A stretch of DNA of 64,000 bases from Bacillus sp. RO2 (GCF_012911845.1 NZ_JAAXCU010000045.1:62001-126000); one strand, 5' to 3'; numbered from the stretch's first letter, positions 49,584 through 59,113 are shown. Translations and numbers: made by a program. The notes: generated by a model from the letters alone, not told the origin.

Positions 49584-49724
49584 AAAGGTGTTGGGCAGTA
49601 TCTATCAAAGAACTGCACCTGACAACTTTTTTAAAATTTTTATACAACCAACCAAATATCTGCCTTGATCCAAAGGACTGGGACAGAGGGATTGAACTGA
49701 ATGATTTTTTGAGCTAAACACTAC
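49584..49724 (+). ncRNA. Structured panB leader, candidate pan-motif RNA
   Basis: A TATAAT lies at 49578-49583. Downstream, AGGTG(TTGGG)CAGT pairs with ACTGCACCT (49585-49620, internal bulge), then a second region with GACTGGGACAGAGGGATTGAAC, and finally a terminator right before panB. The pan RNA motif is known upstream of panB in Bacillus relatives; location and architecture fit, but I cannot verify its consensus nucleotides. Confidence 0.5.
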
Positions 49725-49725
49725 A

Positions 49726-49763
49726 TCCTTCTTTCGCATGCGCAAAAGAGGGATTTTTTTCGG
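49726..49763 (+). terminator. Terminator just before panB
   Basis: ATCCTTCTTT/AAAGAGGGAT-type stem (one wobble), loop CGCATGCGCA, then seven Ts; 37 bp before the panB start. Suits either birA termination or attenuation of panBCD. Confidence 0.85.
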
Positions 49764-49799
49764 TTCTTTTCCTCCCCTTACTAAAAAGGAGGACGGAAA

Positions 49800-50630
49800 A
49801 TGAAAACTACAACAGACTTTTTAAAAATGAAAAAAAACAACGAGAAAATCGCCATGTTAACAGCATACGATTATCCATCTGCAAAGCTCGCTGAAGAAGC
49901 GGGAGTGGACATGATACTTGTGGGTGATTCTCTTGGTATGGTCGTGCTTGGATACGAATCTACCGTACCTGTCACAGTGGATGACATGATTCATCATACG
50001 AAAGCAGTGAAAAGAGGTGCACCTTCTACGTTTATCGTTACGGATATGCCATTTATGTCCTATCACCTTTCGATGGAAAACACCCTTTTAAATGCCAAAA
50101 GAATCGTTCAGGAATCTGGGGCACATGCGTTGAAAGTGGAAGGCGGCGGGGAAGTGTTCCATGTTATCTCCACTCTGACAAGTGCCGGTATTCCAGTTGT
50201 CGCCCATTTGGGGCTGACTCCTCAATCAGTAGGGGTTCTTGGCGGCTACAAAGTACAGGGGAAAGATGTAGAAAGTGCCAAGAAAATGATCCAGGATGCA
50301 AGGACAGCTGAAGAGGCAGGGGCAATGGCTCTTGTATTAGAATGCGTGCCAAAGCAACTATCGAAAGATATAGCAGCTCAACTGACCATTCCAGTTATCG
50401 GCATAGGTGCAGGTGTTGATGTCGACGGTCAGGTACTTGTTTACCATGATGTCGTAAAATACGGAGTAGATCGAGTTCCAAAGTTTGTGCATTCTTATGT
50501 GGATTCCCAAATGTTAATGAAAGATGGTCTGCAACAGTATGTACATGAGGTAAAAGAAAATGCTTTTCCTAAACCTGAACATAGTTTTACGATGAAAGAG
50601 GAAACACTGCATCGCTTATATGGGGGATAA
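49800..50630 (+). CDS. panB: 3-methyl-2-oxobutanoate hydroxymethyltransferase
   Basis: 276 residues. First step of pantothenate synthesis. [34 protein letters not shown] (metal-binding Asp), [18 protein letters not shown] and [18 protein letters not shown] are canonical. ATG after AAGGAGGACG. First gene of panBCD. Confidence 0.97.
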   Translation: MKTTTDFLKMKKNNEKIAMLTAYDYPSAKLAEEAGVDMILVGDSLGMVVLGYESTVPVTVDDMIHHTKAVKRGAPSTFIVTDMPFMSYHLSMENTLLNAKRIVQESGAHALKVEGGGEVFHVISTLTSAGIPVVAHLGLTPQSVGVLGGYKVQGKDVESAKKMIQDARTAEEAGAMALVLECVPKQLSKDIAAQLTIPVIGIGAGVDVDGQVLVYHDVVKYGVDRVPKFVHSYVDSQMLMKDGLQQYVHEVKENAFPKPEHSFTMKEETLHRLYGG

Positions 50631-50633
50631 AAG

Positions 50634-51494
50634 GTGAAAATCATTAAACAAATAACCGACATGCAACATGTCATAAAAATAGAAAAGCAGCAAGGTAAAA
50701 AAATAGGTTTTGTTCCTACGATGGGCTTTCTACATGAAGGACATCAAACATTACTAAAGGAAGCCCGAGAAAACAATGATATTGTCGTGTTAAGTATTTT
50801 TGTTAATCCTTTGCAGTTCGGACCAAATGAGGATTTAGAAGCTTACCCACGTGACTTTGAGCGTGACGAAGAAATTGCAAAATTACGTGGAGTGGACTAT
50901 CTTTTTTACCCTTCAGTAGAGGAAATGTACAAAGAGAATCGAACAACCATCATAAGAGTGGAACAACGAGTGGATGTTCTTTGTGGAAAACATCGTTCTG
51001 GACATTTTGACGGAGTAGCAACAGTTGTCATGAAACTTTTTCAGATTGTGACACCAGATACAGCATACTTTGGTATGAAAGATGCACAGCAAGTTGCAGT
51101 GATTGACGGTTTGATAAATGACTACCATCTGCCAATAGAATTGGTAAGAGTGGGGACAGTCAGGGAAGAAGATGGTCTTGCGAAAAGCTCGCGCAATGTG
51201 TATTTGAGTGAAGAGGAAAGAAGCAAAGCTCCATCCCTGTATAAAGCACTAACACTCGGTAAGGCGAAATTGAAATATGGAATGGATGTCCACTCCGTAA
51301 AAGAAGAAGTGGAGGAATATATTCTCCTACAAACAGGACACAAAGCGGAATATGTGGAGATCTACGCGTACCCGACCCTTCAAGAACTAAAGAAGGTAAA
51401 GGAAGAGGAGAGTATCATCATTGCTATTGCAGTGAAGTTTTCAAAGGCAAGGCTAATTGACAACATTGTTTTTTCATATTCTAAGGGGGAATAA
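50634..51494 (+). CDS. panC: Pantothenate synthetase
   Basis: 286 residues. ATP-dependent condensation of pantoate and beta-alanine. GFVPTMGFLHEGHQTLL (HxGH-type motif), SIFVNPLQFGPNEDLEAYPR, GHFDGVATVVMKLF, YFGMKDAQQ and KSSRN (KMSKS-like). GTG start 3 bp after panB with GGGGGAT upstream. Confidence 0.97.
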   Translation: MKIIKQITDMQHVIKIEKQQGKKIGFVPTMGFLHEGHQTLLKEARENNDIVVLSIFVNPLQFGPNEDLEAYPRDFERDEEIAKLRGVDYLFYPSVEEMYKENRTTIIRVEQRVDVLCGKHRSGHFDGVATVVMKLFQIVTPDTAYFGMKDAQQVAVIDGLINDYHLPIELVRVGTVREEDGLAKSSRNVYLSEEERSKAPSLYKALTLGKAKLKYGMDVHSVKEEVEEYILLQTGHKAEYVEIYAYPTLQELKKVKEEESIIIAIAVKFSKARLIDNIVFSYSKGE

Positions 51495-51497
51495 AAA

Positions 51498-51881
51498 TTG
51501 TTTCGTACACTAATGAATGCAAAAATACATCGTGCTAGAGTAACTGAATCTAATCTAAATTATGTAGGGAGTATTACAATTGACGAGGATATCCTCGATG
51601 CAGTTGGTATGGCTGCAAACGAAAAAGTACAAATTGTGAACAATAATAATGGTGCACGCTTTGAAACATATATCATCCCTGGTAAAAGAGGCGGGAAAGA
51701 CTTTTGCCTAAACGGTGCAGCAGCAAGACTCGTCCAAGAAGGCGACATCATCATCGTCATATCTTATGCTATGATGGCTGAGGAAAAAGTAAAAAACCAT
51801 CAACCAAAAGTCGCGGTCATGAACGAATACAACGAAATAATCGAAATGTTAGGTACAGAACCAGCCGCAACAGTTATGTAA
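51498..51881 (+). CDS. panD: Aspartate 1-decarboxylase
   Basis: 127 residues. Makes beta-alanine; self-cleaves between Gly24 and Ser25 in NYVGSITID to create the pyruvoyl group. [24 protein letters not shown] follows. TTG start 3 bp after panC. Terminator follows. Confidence 0.98.
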   Translation: MFRTLMNAKIHRARVTESNLNYVGSITIDEDILDAVGMAANEKVQIVNNNNGARFETYIIPGKRGGKDFCLNGAAARLVQEGDIIIVISYAMMAEEKVKNHQPKVAVMNEYNEIIEMLGTEPAATVM

Positions 51882-51906
51882 ATAAAATCAACTGTTATTT
51901 GGATAT

Positions 51907-51930
51907 CCCCCTCAAAACAGGGGGTTTTTC
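51907..51930 (+). terminator. Terminator after panD
   Basis: CCCCCT/AGGGGG with CAAAAC loop, followed by TTTTTC. Confidence 0.9.
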
Positions 51931-52026
51931 TATTTAAACATGGGAAAAATAAAAATACATATTTTTTTCAGATGATGTCTATGGTACCTTTTATATATGT
52001 TGAACAGATGTAATGAGGTGGATTGA

Positions 52027-54561
52027 ATGAAACAGCGATTTGTCGTTCTTGACTTGGAAACGACAGGGAATACTCCCAAGAAAAATGACAAAATAATACA
52101 AGTTGGCGCTGTTTTAATAGAAGATGGTGAAATAGTCGAGCGATTTGCAAGCTTTGTGAACCCTCAATGTACCATCCCGCCTTTTATTGAACAACTAACC
52201 AATATCAATCAGGATATGGTCGAGAGGGCTCCAACATTTGCACAAATAGCTCCAATGCTGTGTGAAATGCTAAAAGGGTCAGCCTTAGTGGCACACAATG
52301 TACCTTTTGATCTTTCTTTCTTGCAACATGAGTTGAAAACTAGCGGACATCCTACATTTTCAGGAAATACATTTGATACAGTTGAATTGGCCAGGATTTT
52401 ACTGCCTACACAAAAAAGCTATAAACTAACGGACTTATCTATTTTTTATGAGTTAAATCATGACAATCCACATAGAGCAGATAGTGACGCAGAAGCAACG
52501 GCCATTATTTTTCTAAAGTTGATGGATAAGATACAAAGTCTACCCTCCGTTACGATCAATCAGTTACATACATATTTACATACAATGAAAAGTGATATTC
52601 ACCTATTATTTCAACAAAAGGGTGTGTCATTTTCTCCTAACCATGTTCTATATGATGAAAAGCTTGCTGTTAGAAAAACTTCTCTACAACCTACCGAAGA
52701 TCTTGCAAAAGTGAAAAGTGCGATGCTAACTAAAGTTAAGGGCTTGCTAAATCCCATTGATAAAGAATTGACTTCTCTTCTCGATGCTCGGCAACATGGT
52801 TTATTGGAAATTACAGCCTCTCACAACATGCATACGTTAGGTGCTCTGGCTTTTGCCCTGGAAAATAATAAGAAAGTGGTAATGAGTTCTGCCACGAAAG
52901 AAACGAAGCAAGAGCTTGAGAAACAAGTGTTAGCACTTAATAACCATGCGGCATTTCTCTTATCAGAAATAAAAGGAAAGTATTATTATCTTAGCTTGTC
53001 GAGGTTAGTGACAGTGCTAGGAGAAGCAGATGATAACTATGATGCTGTTTTAACAAAGGCGCAGATTCTAGTTTGGTTAACAGAAACAGAAACAGGAGAT
53101 ATGGAAGAACTCTCTCTTTCGTCTGGGGGAAGGTTGCTCTGGGATTCCATCAATTGTTCTTACGGAGATTCAACTGATGACTCACAAGATGACCTTTGTT
53201 TTTATTCAAGAGCAAAGAATAGAGTACAAAGTGCCTCCATTATTTTTACTAATCACATGTTTTTAGCAAAGGAAATTTGGAAGCCTGAAGCATTTAGGCA
53301 AATGGATCATTTTCTTGTTGAAGATGCCAGTCTTTTTCAGCAAAGTGTAAGCAGGTTCCTAGGGAAAGAAATCAGCTATCTGGATCTATATTTTGCTTTA
53401 TCAAGGCTAAAGGAATCCATTGTCGTCCAACAGGCAAAAGAAGAGTTGGACGAGGCTTTTCGGTTGATTCGAAGTTACTGCCTTTTGAGAACAAAAAAGG
53501 GGCAATCAAGAGTAATATACAGATATGATGTGTTGAAGGAAAAATCACCAGGGTGGTATGCTGTTCTAGAAGCTGCCCAAAGACTGTATATGAAGTTGAC
53601 TGAAGTCCTTTTGTCATTGGAAAAAGAGGCTGATTCAACACCTTTGAAGCAAATGAGGGATACCTTTCACGCCCTGTTATTCAGTGGGGAGAAGCATGGA
53701 TTAACATGGTTTGATGTACACACAAAAGGGGCAAAGAATTCGGTTGCCATTTATGAGCAACCTCTTGATGTTTCTCATACTCTTGCTGAAAAGTTTTATC
53801 AGCAAAAAAGTAGTATACTTTTTATTTCACCAGCATTAAGTGTGGACAAGAATTTTGATTATATGCTTGAGGAGTTAGGACTGACAGACTTCTATCCTAA
53901 GACCATAACTGTTGAAAACGCAGGAACTAATTATCCAGATGTATTTATTCCCACAGATATGCCAGCAATTACAAGAGGGAAAAATGATGCATTCAACGAG
54001 ATTGCTGCCATGCAACTATTAGAGCTTTTGGAAGATAGAGGTGGAAGAATTCTTGTTACCTTTTCCTCCCTTGAGATGTTGACTGCTGTTTATCAGGCGA
54101 TCAAATCCCTGCCAAATGCAGGTGAATCCGTAGTAGTCAGCCAAAGTAGCATGTCAGGTGGAAAGCAAAAAATACTAAAAGCTGCAGCCAACTTTGAAAA
54201 GGCTATCCTGTTGGTAACAAACGGATTCCTAGAAGAAGTTAACTTACAAGGTGAAAAAATAGACACACTCGTTGTCATGAGACTTCCATTCAAGTCAATG
54301 GACGAACCTGTGATGGCAGCTAAAATTGCCACTATTGAAGGACAAGGCCGCAATTCGTTTACAGATGTATCATTACCAATAGCAGTATTAAGATTCAAAA
54401 CAATGATAGGTCGCTTTTTAGAAGCAGAAGGTCCAAAAGAGATATTCATCTTTGATAAGCGAGTGGTGGAAAAAAGATACGGTAACACTTTCCTACAAGC
54501 CATCCCTAACGCAATTGTCAAAAAAGACTCCTTCTTTGCAATTTTGAATAATATAAACTAG
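52027..54561 (+). CDS. dinG: DinG-like protein: intact DnaQ-type exonuclease, degenerate helicase part
   Basis: 844 residues, ATG after ATGAGGTGG. Residues 1-170 form a complete DEDDh exonuclease: DLETTG (Asp9, Glu11), AHNVPFD (Asp95), HRADSD (His149, Asp154). The rest aligns in order with the helicase half of B. subtilis DinG as I remember it (NYDAVLTKAQ.LVWLTET.TGD, GGRLLWD, GAKNSVAIYEQPL), but every motor motif is changed: the Walker A place reads EITASHNMHTLG (261-272) with no GKT, the DEAH box reads VEDA, SAT reads SPA, and motif VI reads MIGRFLEA in place of QGIGRLLRS. No Fe-S cysteines are seen. The frame is uninterrupted, so this is a retained protein rather than a decaying gene; it is likely an exonuclease without ATPase activity. 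Confidence 0.88.
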   Translation: MKQRFVVLDLETTGNTPKKNDKIIQVGAVLIEDGEIVERFASFVNPQCTIPPFIEQLTNINQDMVERAPTFAQIAPMLCEMLKGSALVAHNVPFDLSFLQHELKTSGHPTFSGNTFDTVELARILLPTQKSYKLTDLSIFYELNHDNPHRADSDAEATAIIFLKLMDKIQSLPSVTINQLHTYLHTMKSDIHLLFQQKGVSFSPNHVLYDEKLAVRKTSLQPTEDLAKVKSAMLTKVKGLLNPIDKELTSLLDARQHGLLEITASHNMHTLGALAFALENNKKVVMSSATKETKQELEKQVLALNNHAAFLLSEIKGKYYYLSLSRLVTVLGEADDNYDAVLTKAQILVWLTETETGDMEELSLSSGGRLLWDSINCSYGDSTDDSQDDLCFYSRAKNRVQSASIIFTNHMFLAKEIWKPEAFRQMDHFLVEDASLFQQSVSRFLGKEISYLDLYFALSRLKESIVVQQAKEELDEAFRLIRSYCLLRTKKGQSRVIYRYDVLKEKSPGWYAVLEAAQRLYMKLTEVLLSLEKEADSTPLKQMRDTFHALLFSGEKHGLTWFDVHTKGAKNSVAIYEQPLDVSHTLAEKFYQQKSSILFISPALSVDKNFDYMLEELGLTDFYPKTITVENAGTNYPDVFIPTDMPAITRGKNDAFNEIAAMQLLELLEDRGGRILVTFSSLEMLTAVYQAIKSLPNAGESVVVSQSSMSGGKQKILKAAANFEKAILLVTNGFLEEVNLQGEKIDTLVVMRLPFKSMDEPVMAAKIATIEGQGRNSFTDVSLPIAVLRFKTMIGRFLEAEGPKEIFIFDKRVVEKRYGNTFLQAIPNAIVKKDSFFAILNNIN

Positions 54562-54568
54562 TCTAAAG

Positions 54569-54690
54569 CAGTTGATTGGAGCAAATGGCGAAGACTAGGG
54601 AGATAGCGCTAGGTGAGACCCCGCAGGCGTAGCCGAGGAGGCTCACGTCAGCCCCTAGGAAAGCGAAGCCATTAGCGGAAATCAACAGCG
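54569..54690 (+). repeat. Interspersed MITE-like element, copy H (forward)
   Basis: GCAGTTGATTGGAGCAAATGGCGAAG at the left, GAAAGCGAAGCCATTAGCGG and AATCAACAGC at the right; middle GGGAGATAGCGCTAGGTG shared with copy A. Directly after dinG. Confidence 0.88.
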
Positions 54691-54719
54691 GTGTTTAAAA
54701 AAATACTTAAATCAATGAT

Positions 54720-54792
54720 TTTTTCAGTGGCCTCGGCAAACCCTAGGAGGCTAAAGCTCGCCCCGTGGAAAGCGAAGCCTTATTGCGGCTTA
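54720..54792 (+). repeat. Half element I of the MITE-like family
   Basis: Starts TTTTTTCAGTGGCCTCGG and contains GGAAAGCGAAGCC near the right end, like half elements E and G. It follows full copy H at a distance of 30 bp. Confidence 0.7.
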
Positions 54793-54801
54793 TATAAAAA
54801 G

Positions 54802-54843
54802 GGGTGAATCTTCCATTTTAGAAAGATTCACCCATCAAGTTGG
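54802..54843 (-). terminator. Hairpin with T-run on the minus strand
   Basis: Perfect GGGTGAATCTT (54802-54812)/AAGATTCACCC (54833-54843). The T-rich tail is on the minus-strand side (AAAAAG precedes it on plus), yet no minus-strand gene lies to its right before 60 kb. It fills out the 450-bp gap between dinG and ypmA. Confidence 0.55.
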
Positions 54844-55011
54844 TGTGGGATAGGAGCAAATTTTATACTTTCACGTACATCAATGTACTAAACTGAATAG
54901 AAACTGTTATAATGTGTTTGAACACTATAGGTGATTCAGTACTTATATTCTAACCGACAATACAGGTCAGTATAAGTAACAAAAATTGTTTAAACGCAGG
55001 AGGATTTTGGG

Positions 55012-55182
55012 ATGGAAAGTAAAATTGAGGTCTTGTCAACTGTAACAATAGAGAATTCATCCGATTTATATAAAATCGTGGATACATTAAACAGAACATT
55101 AAAAAGAGAAAACCTTATGTTCGGCTTGGCTTTAGACCAGGAAAATAAAGAAAAAGCTGTATTTACAATATATCGTACATAA
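55012..55182 (+). CDS. ypmA: YpmA, small conserved protein
   Basis: 56 residues, ATG after GCAGGAGGATTTTGGG. Begins MESKIEVLSTVTIENSSDL, continues YKIVDTLNRTLKRENLMFGL and ends KAVFTIYRT. Highly similar to B. subtilis YpmA as I recall it, and in the same place between dinG and ypmB. One strand-helix-strand unit; function unknown. Confidence 0.9.
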   Translation: MESKIEVLSTVTIENSSDLYKIVDTLNRTLKRENLMFGLALDQENKEKAVFTIYRT

Positions 55183-55194
55183 AGAAGTGATGAA

Positions 55195-55668
55195 ATGAAG
55201 AAATGGATTATTTTTAGCATTATCATGATTGCCATCATCATTTTGTGGCAATTTATCTCTATATACCAAACAGCGATGTCACCAGTAAAAGACCAGATTG
55301 AAAAAGGGGTGGCAGTTGCCCAAAAAGGGGCAGAGCTACAAACAGTGGAAGATGTAGCGGCATACAATGGAACAAACTCCTATGTAATTGTTCATGGAAT
55401 GGATAGTGAAAAGGAAGAGCTTGTAGTGTGGGTCAAAGAAAGCAAGGAAATTGTCCATACCATGAAAATGAAGGACGGAATTCCAAGGGAAGATGTTTTG
55501 AACTATCTGCAAACGGACAGGGAGCCAAAAGAGATTATTTCCATCTCTCTTGCAATGGAAAAAAACACCCCATTATGGGAAATTAAATATAAAGACATCA
55601 ATGATCAATATAATCTGTACTATATTAAATTCGAAAATGGCGAATATTTTCAACGAATAATCTTTTAA
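55195..55668 (+). CDS. ypmB: YpmB, membrane-anchored DUF5590/PepSY-like protein
   Basis: 157 residues. N-terminal membrane anchor (about 4-22, WIIFSIIMIAIIILWQFI), then an extracytoplasmic part of two PepSY-like folds (SYVIVHGMDSEKEELVVWV; GIPREDVLNYLQ; WEIKYKDINDQYNLYYI). Function unknown; conserved in Bacillus between ypmA and aspB. ATG 12 bp after ypmA. Confidence 0.85.
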   Translation: MKKWIIFSIIMIAIIILWQFISIYQTAMSPVKDQIEKGVAVAQKGAELQTVEDVAAYNGTNSYVIVHGMDSEKEELVVWVKESKEIVHTMKMKDGIPREDVLNYLQTDREPKEIISISLAMEKNTPLWEIKYKDINDQYNLYYIKFENGEYFQRIIF

Positions 55669-55689
55669 TGGTAGCGGGAGGAAGTAAAA

Positions 55690-56877
55690 ATGAAATTAGC
55701 CAAAAGGGTATCAACATTAACACCATCCACAACATTAGAAATCACCGCAAAGGCGAAAGAATTGAAAGACGCTGGCCATGATGTTATTGGTTTAGGTGCA
55801 GGAGAGCCTGACTTCAATACACCAGCACATATAATGGATGCTGCAAAAGAGGCGATGGATAAAGGATTTACTAAGTATACGCCATCTGGCGGACTTCCTG
55901 CCTTGAAAAAAGAGATCATCAATAAGCTTGAACGTGATCAGGAATTAACATATAAACCATCAGAAGTGATTGTTTGTATCGGTGCTAAGCATGCGCTTTA
56001 TACTCTTTTCCAAGTTATCCTTGATGAAGGGGACGAAGTGATCATTCCAACTCCTTATTGGGTTAGCTATCCAGAACAAGTAAAGCTTGCTGAAGGTGTG
56101 CCTGTTTATGTAGAAGGGAAAGAAGAAAATCAATTTAAAATTACTGCTGAGCAACTGAAAGCCACAATTACGCCTAAAACCAAAGCAGTAGTATTGAACT
56201 CTCCAAGCAACCCGACTGGAATGGTTTATACCAAGGAAGAGCTGGAAGCACTAGGGAAAGTATGTCTAGAACATGATATTCTTATTGTATCAGATGAGAT
56301 TTATGAAAAACTTCTCTATGCTGGAAACCAACACGTATCCATTGCTCAACTTTCACCAGAATTGAAAGAGCAAACAGTCATCATTAACGGGGTATCCAAA
56401 TCCCACTCTATGACAGGATGGAGAATCGGATACGCAGTAGGAAACCAGACCATTATTAGTGCGATGACGAACCTCGCAAGCCATAGTACATCAAATCCTA
56501 CATCCATTTCACAATATGCCACGATTGCTGCATACCAAGGACCGCAGGATGATGTAGAAGTCATGCGACAAGCCTTTGAGGAGAGACTAAACATTATTTT
56601 TGAAAAACTAAATCAGATTCCTGGTTTCCATTGCCTTAAGCCACAAGGGGCATTTTATCTTTTCCCTAAAGCCATAGAAGCTGCAAAAATGGCAGGTTTT
56701 AGTGATGTAGATAGTTTTGTAAAAGCATTGCTGGAGGAAGAAAAGGTGGCACTTGTCCCTGGTTCAGGATTTGGAGCGGATGATTATGTTCGTCTTTCTT
56801 ATGCAACAAGTCTGGACTTATTGGAAAGTGCTGTAGAACGAATTGCAAACTATATGGCAAAAGTGGCGGCTAAGTAA
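55690..56877 (+). CDS. aspB: Aspartate aminotransferase
   Basis: 395 residues, class I PLP aminotransferase. GLGAGEPDFNTPAHI at the N-terminus, LNSPSNPTGMVYTKEEL, ILIVSDEIYEKLLY and the PLP Lys in NGVSKSHSMTGWRIGY. Interconverts aspartate and oxaloacetate; it sits directly upstream of asnS, linking aspartate supply to asparaginyl-tRNA. ATG after GGGAGGAAG. Confidence 0.96.
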   Translation: MKLAKRVSTLTPSTTLEITAKAKELKDAGHDVIGLGAGEPDFNTPAHIMDAAKEAMDKGFTKYTPSGGLPALKKEIINKLERDQELTYKPSEVIVCIGAKHALYTLFQVILDEGDEVIIPTPYWVSYPEQVKLAEGVPVYVEGKEENQFKITAEQLKATITPKTKAVVLNSPSNPTGMVYTKEELEALGKVCLEHDILIVSDEIYEKLLYAGNQHVSIAQLSPELKEQTVIINGVSKSHSMTGWRIGYAVGNQTIISAMTNLASHSTSNPTSISQYATIAAYQGPQDDVEVMRQAFEERLNIIFEKLNQIPGFHCLKPQGAFYLFPKAIEAAKMAGFSDVDSFVKALLEEEKVALVPGSGFGADDYVRLSYATSLDLLESAVERIANYMAKVAAK

Positions 56878-57010
56878 AATTACTTAGCCTTCACCTTTTA
56901 TAGAAGTTATGGAAAATTGTTTGCTTACAATATTACAGGCTTGTATAATAGAAGGTATGTACATAAAAGTGTAAATACATTGCAAGAACATTGCTGGAGG
57001 GAATAAAGTA

Positions 57011-58303
57011 GTGAAAACGACAATATCTGAAGTACATAAACATGTTGGAGAAGAAGTAACCATTGGTGCTTGGATTGCCAACAAAAGATCTAGCGGGAAA
57101 ATTGCATTCCTACAATTACGTGACGGTTCCGGGTTCATCCAAGGAGTAGTAGTAAAAGCGGAAGTAGAGGAGTCTGTATTCCAAGCAGCAAAATCTGTTA
57201 CTCAAGAAACGTCAGTATATGTAAAAGGTATCGTGCGTGAAGACGAAAGATCACCTTTTGGATACGAACTTGGAGTTACAGGAGTGGAAGTAATCCATGA
57301 AGCTGTTGATTACCCAATCACTCCAAAAAACCACGGAACAGAATTCTTAATGGATAACCGCCATTTATGGTTGCGTTCCAAAAAACAACATGCCATCATG
57401 AAGATTAGAAATGAAGTAATTCGTGCGACTTATGAATTCTTTAACGAAAATGGGTTCTCTAAAGTAGATCCTCCAATCTTAACAGGTAGTGCTCCTGAAG
57501 GAACATCTGAACTGTTTGCAACGAAATATTTTGACGAAGACGCATATCTTTCTCAAAGTGGACAACTTTACATGGAAGCAGCAGCGATGGCGCTTGGTAA
57601 AGTATTCTCTTTTGGCCCGACATTCCGTGCGGAAAAGTCTAAAACTAGACGTCATTTAATTGAGTTCTGGATGATTGAGCCTGAGATGGCGTTCTATGAG
57701 TTCGAAGACAACCTTGTCGTGCAAGAACAATATGTATCTTTCATCGTTCAATCGGTTGTGAAAAACTGCAAATTGGAATTGGGCATTCTGGATAGAGATG
57801 TATCAAAACTTGAAAAAATCCAAGCTCCATTCCCAAGAATTTCTTACGATGATGCCATTAAATTCTTAAATGAAAAAGGCTTTGATGATATCCAGTGGGG
57901 CGATGATTTCGGTGCACCTCATGAGACAGCCATTGCTGAAAGCTATGATATGCCTATTTTCATTACTCATTACCCTACAGGAATCAAGCCATTCTACATG
58001 CAGCCGCATCCTGAACGTGACGATGTAGTACTATGTGCAGACTTAATTGCACCAGAAGGTTACGGAGAAATCATCGGTGGATCTGAACGTATTCATGATT
58101 TTGACCTTTTAAAACAACGCTTAGAAGAGCATAACTTGGAGTCTGATGCATACAAGTGGTACTTAGAGCTTCGCCAATACGGCTCCGTGCCTCATTCTGG
58201 CTTTGGTCTTGGACTTGAACGTACGGTAGCATGGATCAGCGGAACAGAACACGTTCGTGAAGCAATTCCATTCCCAAGATTACTAAACCGTTTATATCCA
58301 TAA
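57011..58303 (+). CDS. asnS: Asparaginyl-tRNA synthetase
   Basis: 430 residues, class IIb synthetase. N-terminal OB fold (about 15-100) for anticodon binding, then motif 1 near [20 protein letters not shown], motif 2 [23 protein letters not shown] and motif 3 [18 protein letters not shown] start after TGGAGGGAA. The 133-bp gap upstream is too short for a T-box and shows none. Confidence 0.97.
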   Translation: MKTTISEVHKHVGEEVTIGAWIANKRSSGKIAFLQLRDGSGFIQGVVVKAEVEESVFQAAKSVTQETSVYVKGIVREDERSPFGYELGVTGVEVIHEAVDYPITPKNHGTEFLMDNRHLWLRSKKQHAIMKIRNEVIRATYEFFNENGFSKVDPPILTGSAPEGTSELFATKYFDEDAYLSQSGQLYMEAAAMALGKVFSFGPTFRAEKSKTRRHLIEFWMIEPEMAFYEFEDNLVVQEQYVSFIVQSVVKNCKLELGILDRDVSKLEKIQAPFPRISYDDAIKFLNEKGFDDIQWGDDFGAPHETAIAESYDMPIFITHYPTGIKPFYMQPHPERDDVVLCADLIAPEGYGEIIGGSERIHDFDLLKQRLEEHNLESDAYKWYLELRQYGSVPHSGFGLGLERTVAWISGTEHVREAIPFPRLLNRLYP

Positions 58304-58314
58304 TAATAACAATG

Positions 58315-58348
58315 GTCACCCGCTTTTAAGACGGGTGACTGTTTTTTT
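58315..58348 (+). terminator. Terminator after asnS
   Basis: GTCACCCG/CGGGTGAC, 9-nt loop, then seven Ts. Confidence 0.92.
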
Positions 58349-58410
58349 GAAATATATTACCTATGAAGTATCAGTAGATATTTGTTATACTTATCGGAGA
58401 GGTGTCTCAG

Positions 58411-59112
58411 ATGAAAAAAGAACAATTTATTCAATTCATGGAAGAGGGCAACCTGTCCGTTCCTAAATATTTGTTAAACAATTACGTAAATCTTGGGTTA
58501 AATGAAAAAGAGTTTATCCTTCTTCTACATGTACATTCTTTCGTGGAAAATGGAATTATTTTTCCAACCCCTATGGAAATCGCAGATAAGATGACAATTG
58601 ACCCTTCAGAATGTATGGAAATCTTGCGTCATCTACTTCAAAAAGGGTATGTATCCATTAGTGATGAAATGGATGAATACTCCATCAAATATGAACGCTA
58701 TTCTCTCCAACCTCTTTGGGAAAAAATGATTACCTATATGATGGACCAAAACAAGCAAGCCACACAACACTCGAATCAACAACAAGAAATTAATCTTTAT
58801 ACAGTGTTTGAGCAGGAATTCGGAAGACCATTATCGCCGTTTGAGTGTGAGTCTTTGAATATGTGGATGGACCAAGATCACCATGACCCAACTATTATTA
58901 AAGCTGCATTAAGAGAGGCTGTTATCTCAGGGAAGTTGAATTTTCGTTATATCGATAGAATCCTTTTTGAATGGAAAAAGAATGGGATAAAGACAATCAA
59001 TCAAGCAAATGAATATGGTAAAAAATTTCGTAAAAATCAACAAAAGATAACTTCCGTTCCACCCAATAAATCAAGCAATTCAACTGTTCCATTTTATAAC
59101 TGGCTTGATTAA
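58411..59112 (+). CDS. dnaD: DNA replication initiation protein DnaD
   Basis: 233 residues. Primosome protein acting with DnaB and DnaI at oriC and at restart sites. N-terminal winged-helix part (PKYLLNNYVNLGLNEKEFILLL, TPMEIADKMTIDPSECMEILRHL) and C-terminal DnaD domain (about 130-200) ending in the YIDRILFEWKKNGIKTINQANEY motif. ATG 58411 sits 8 bp after GGAGAGG; the GTG at 58402 overlaps that site. Confidence 0.95.
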   Translation: MKKEQFIQFMEEGNLSVPKYLLNNYVNLGLNEKEFILLLHVHSFVENGIIFPTPMEIADKMTIDPSECMEILRHLLQKGYVSISDEMDEYSIKYERYSLQPLWEKMITYMMDQNKQATQHSNQQQEINLYTVFEQEFGRPLSPFECESLNMWMDQDHHDPTIIKAALREAVISGKLNFRYIDRILFEWKKNGIKTINQANEYGKKFRKNQQKITSVPPNKSSNSTVPFYNWLD

Positions 59113-59113
59113 A

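Noticed and set aside
56878-57010. T-box riboswitch in front of asnS
   Set aside because: The gap is only 133 bp and I see no T-box core sequence or specifier/antiterminator arrangement.
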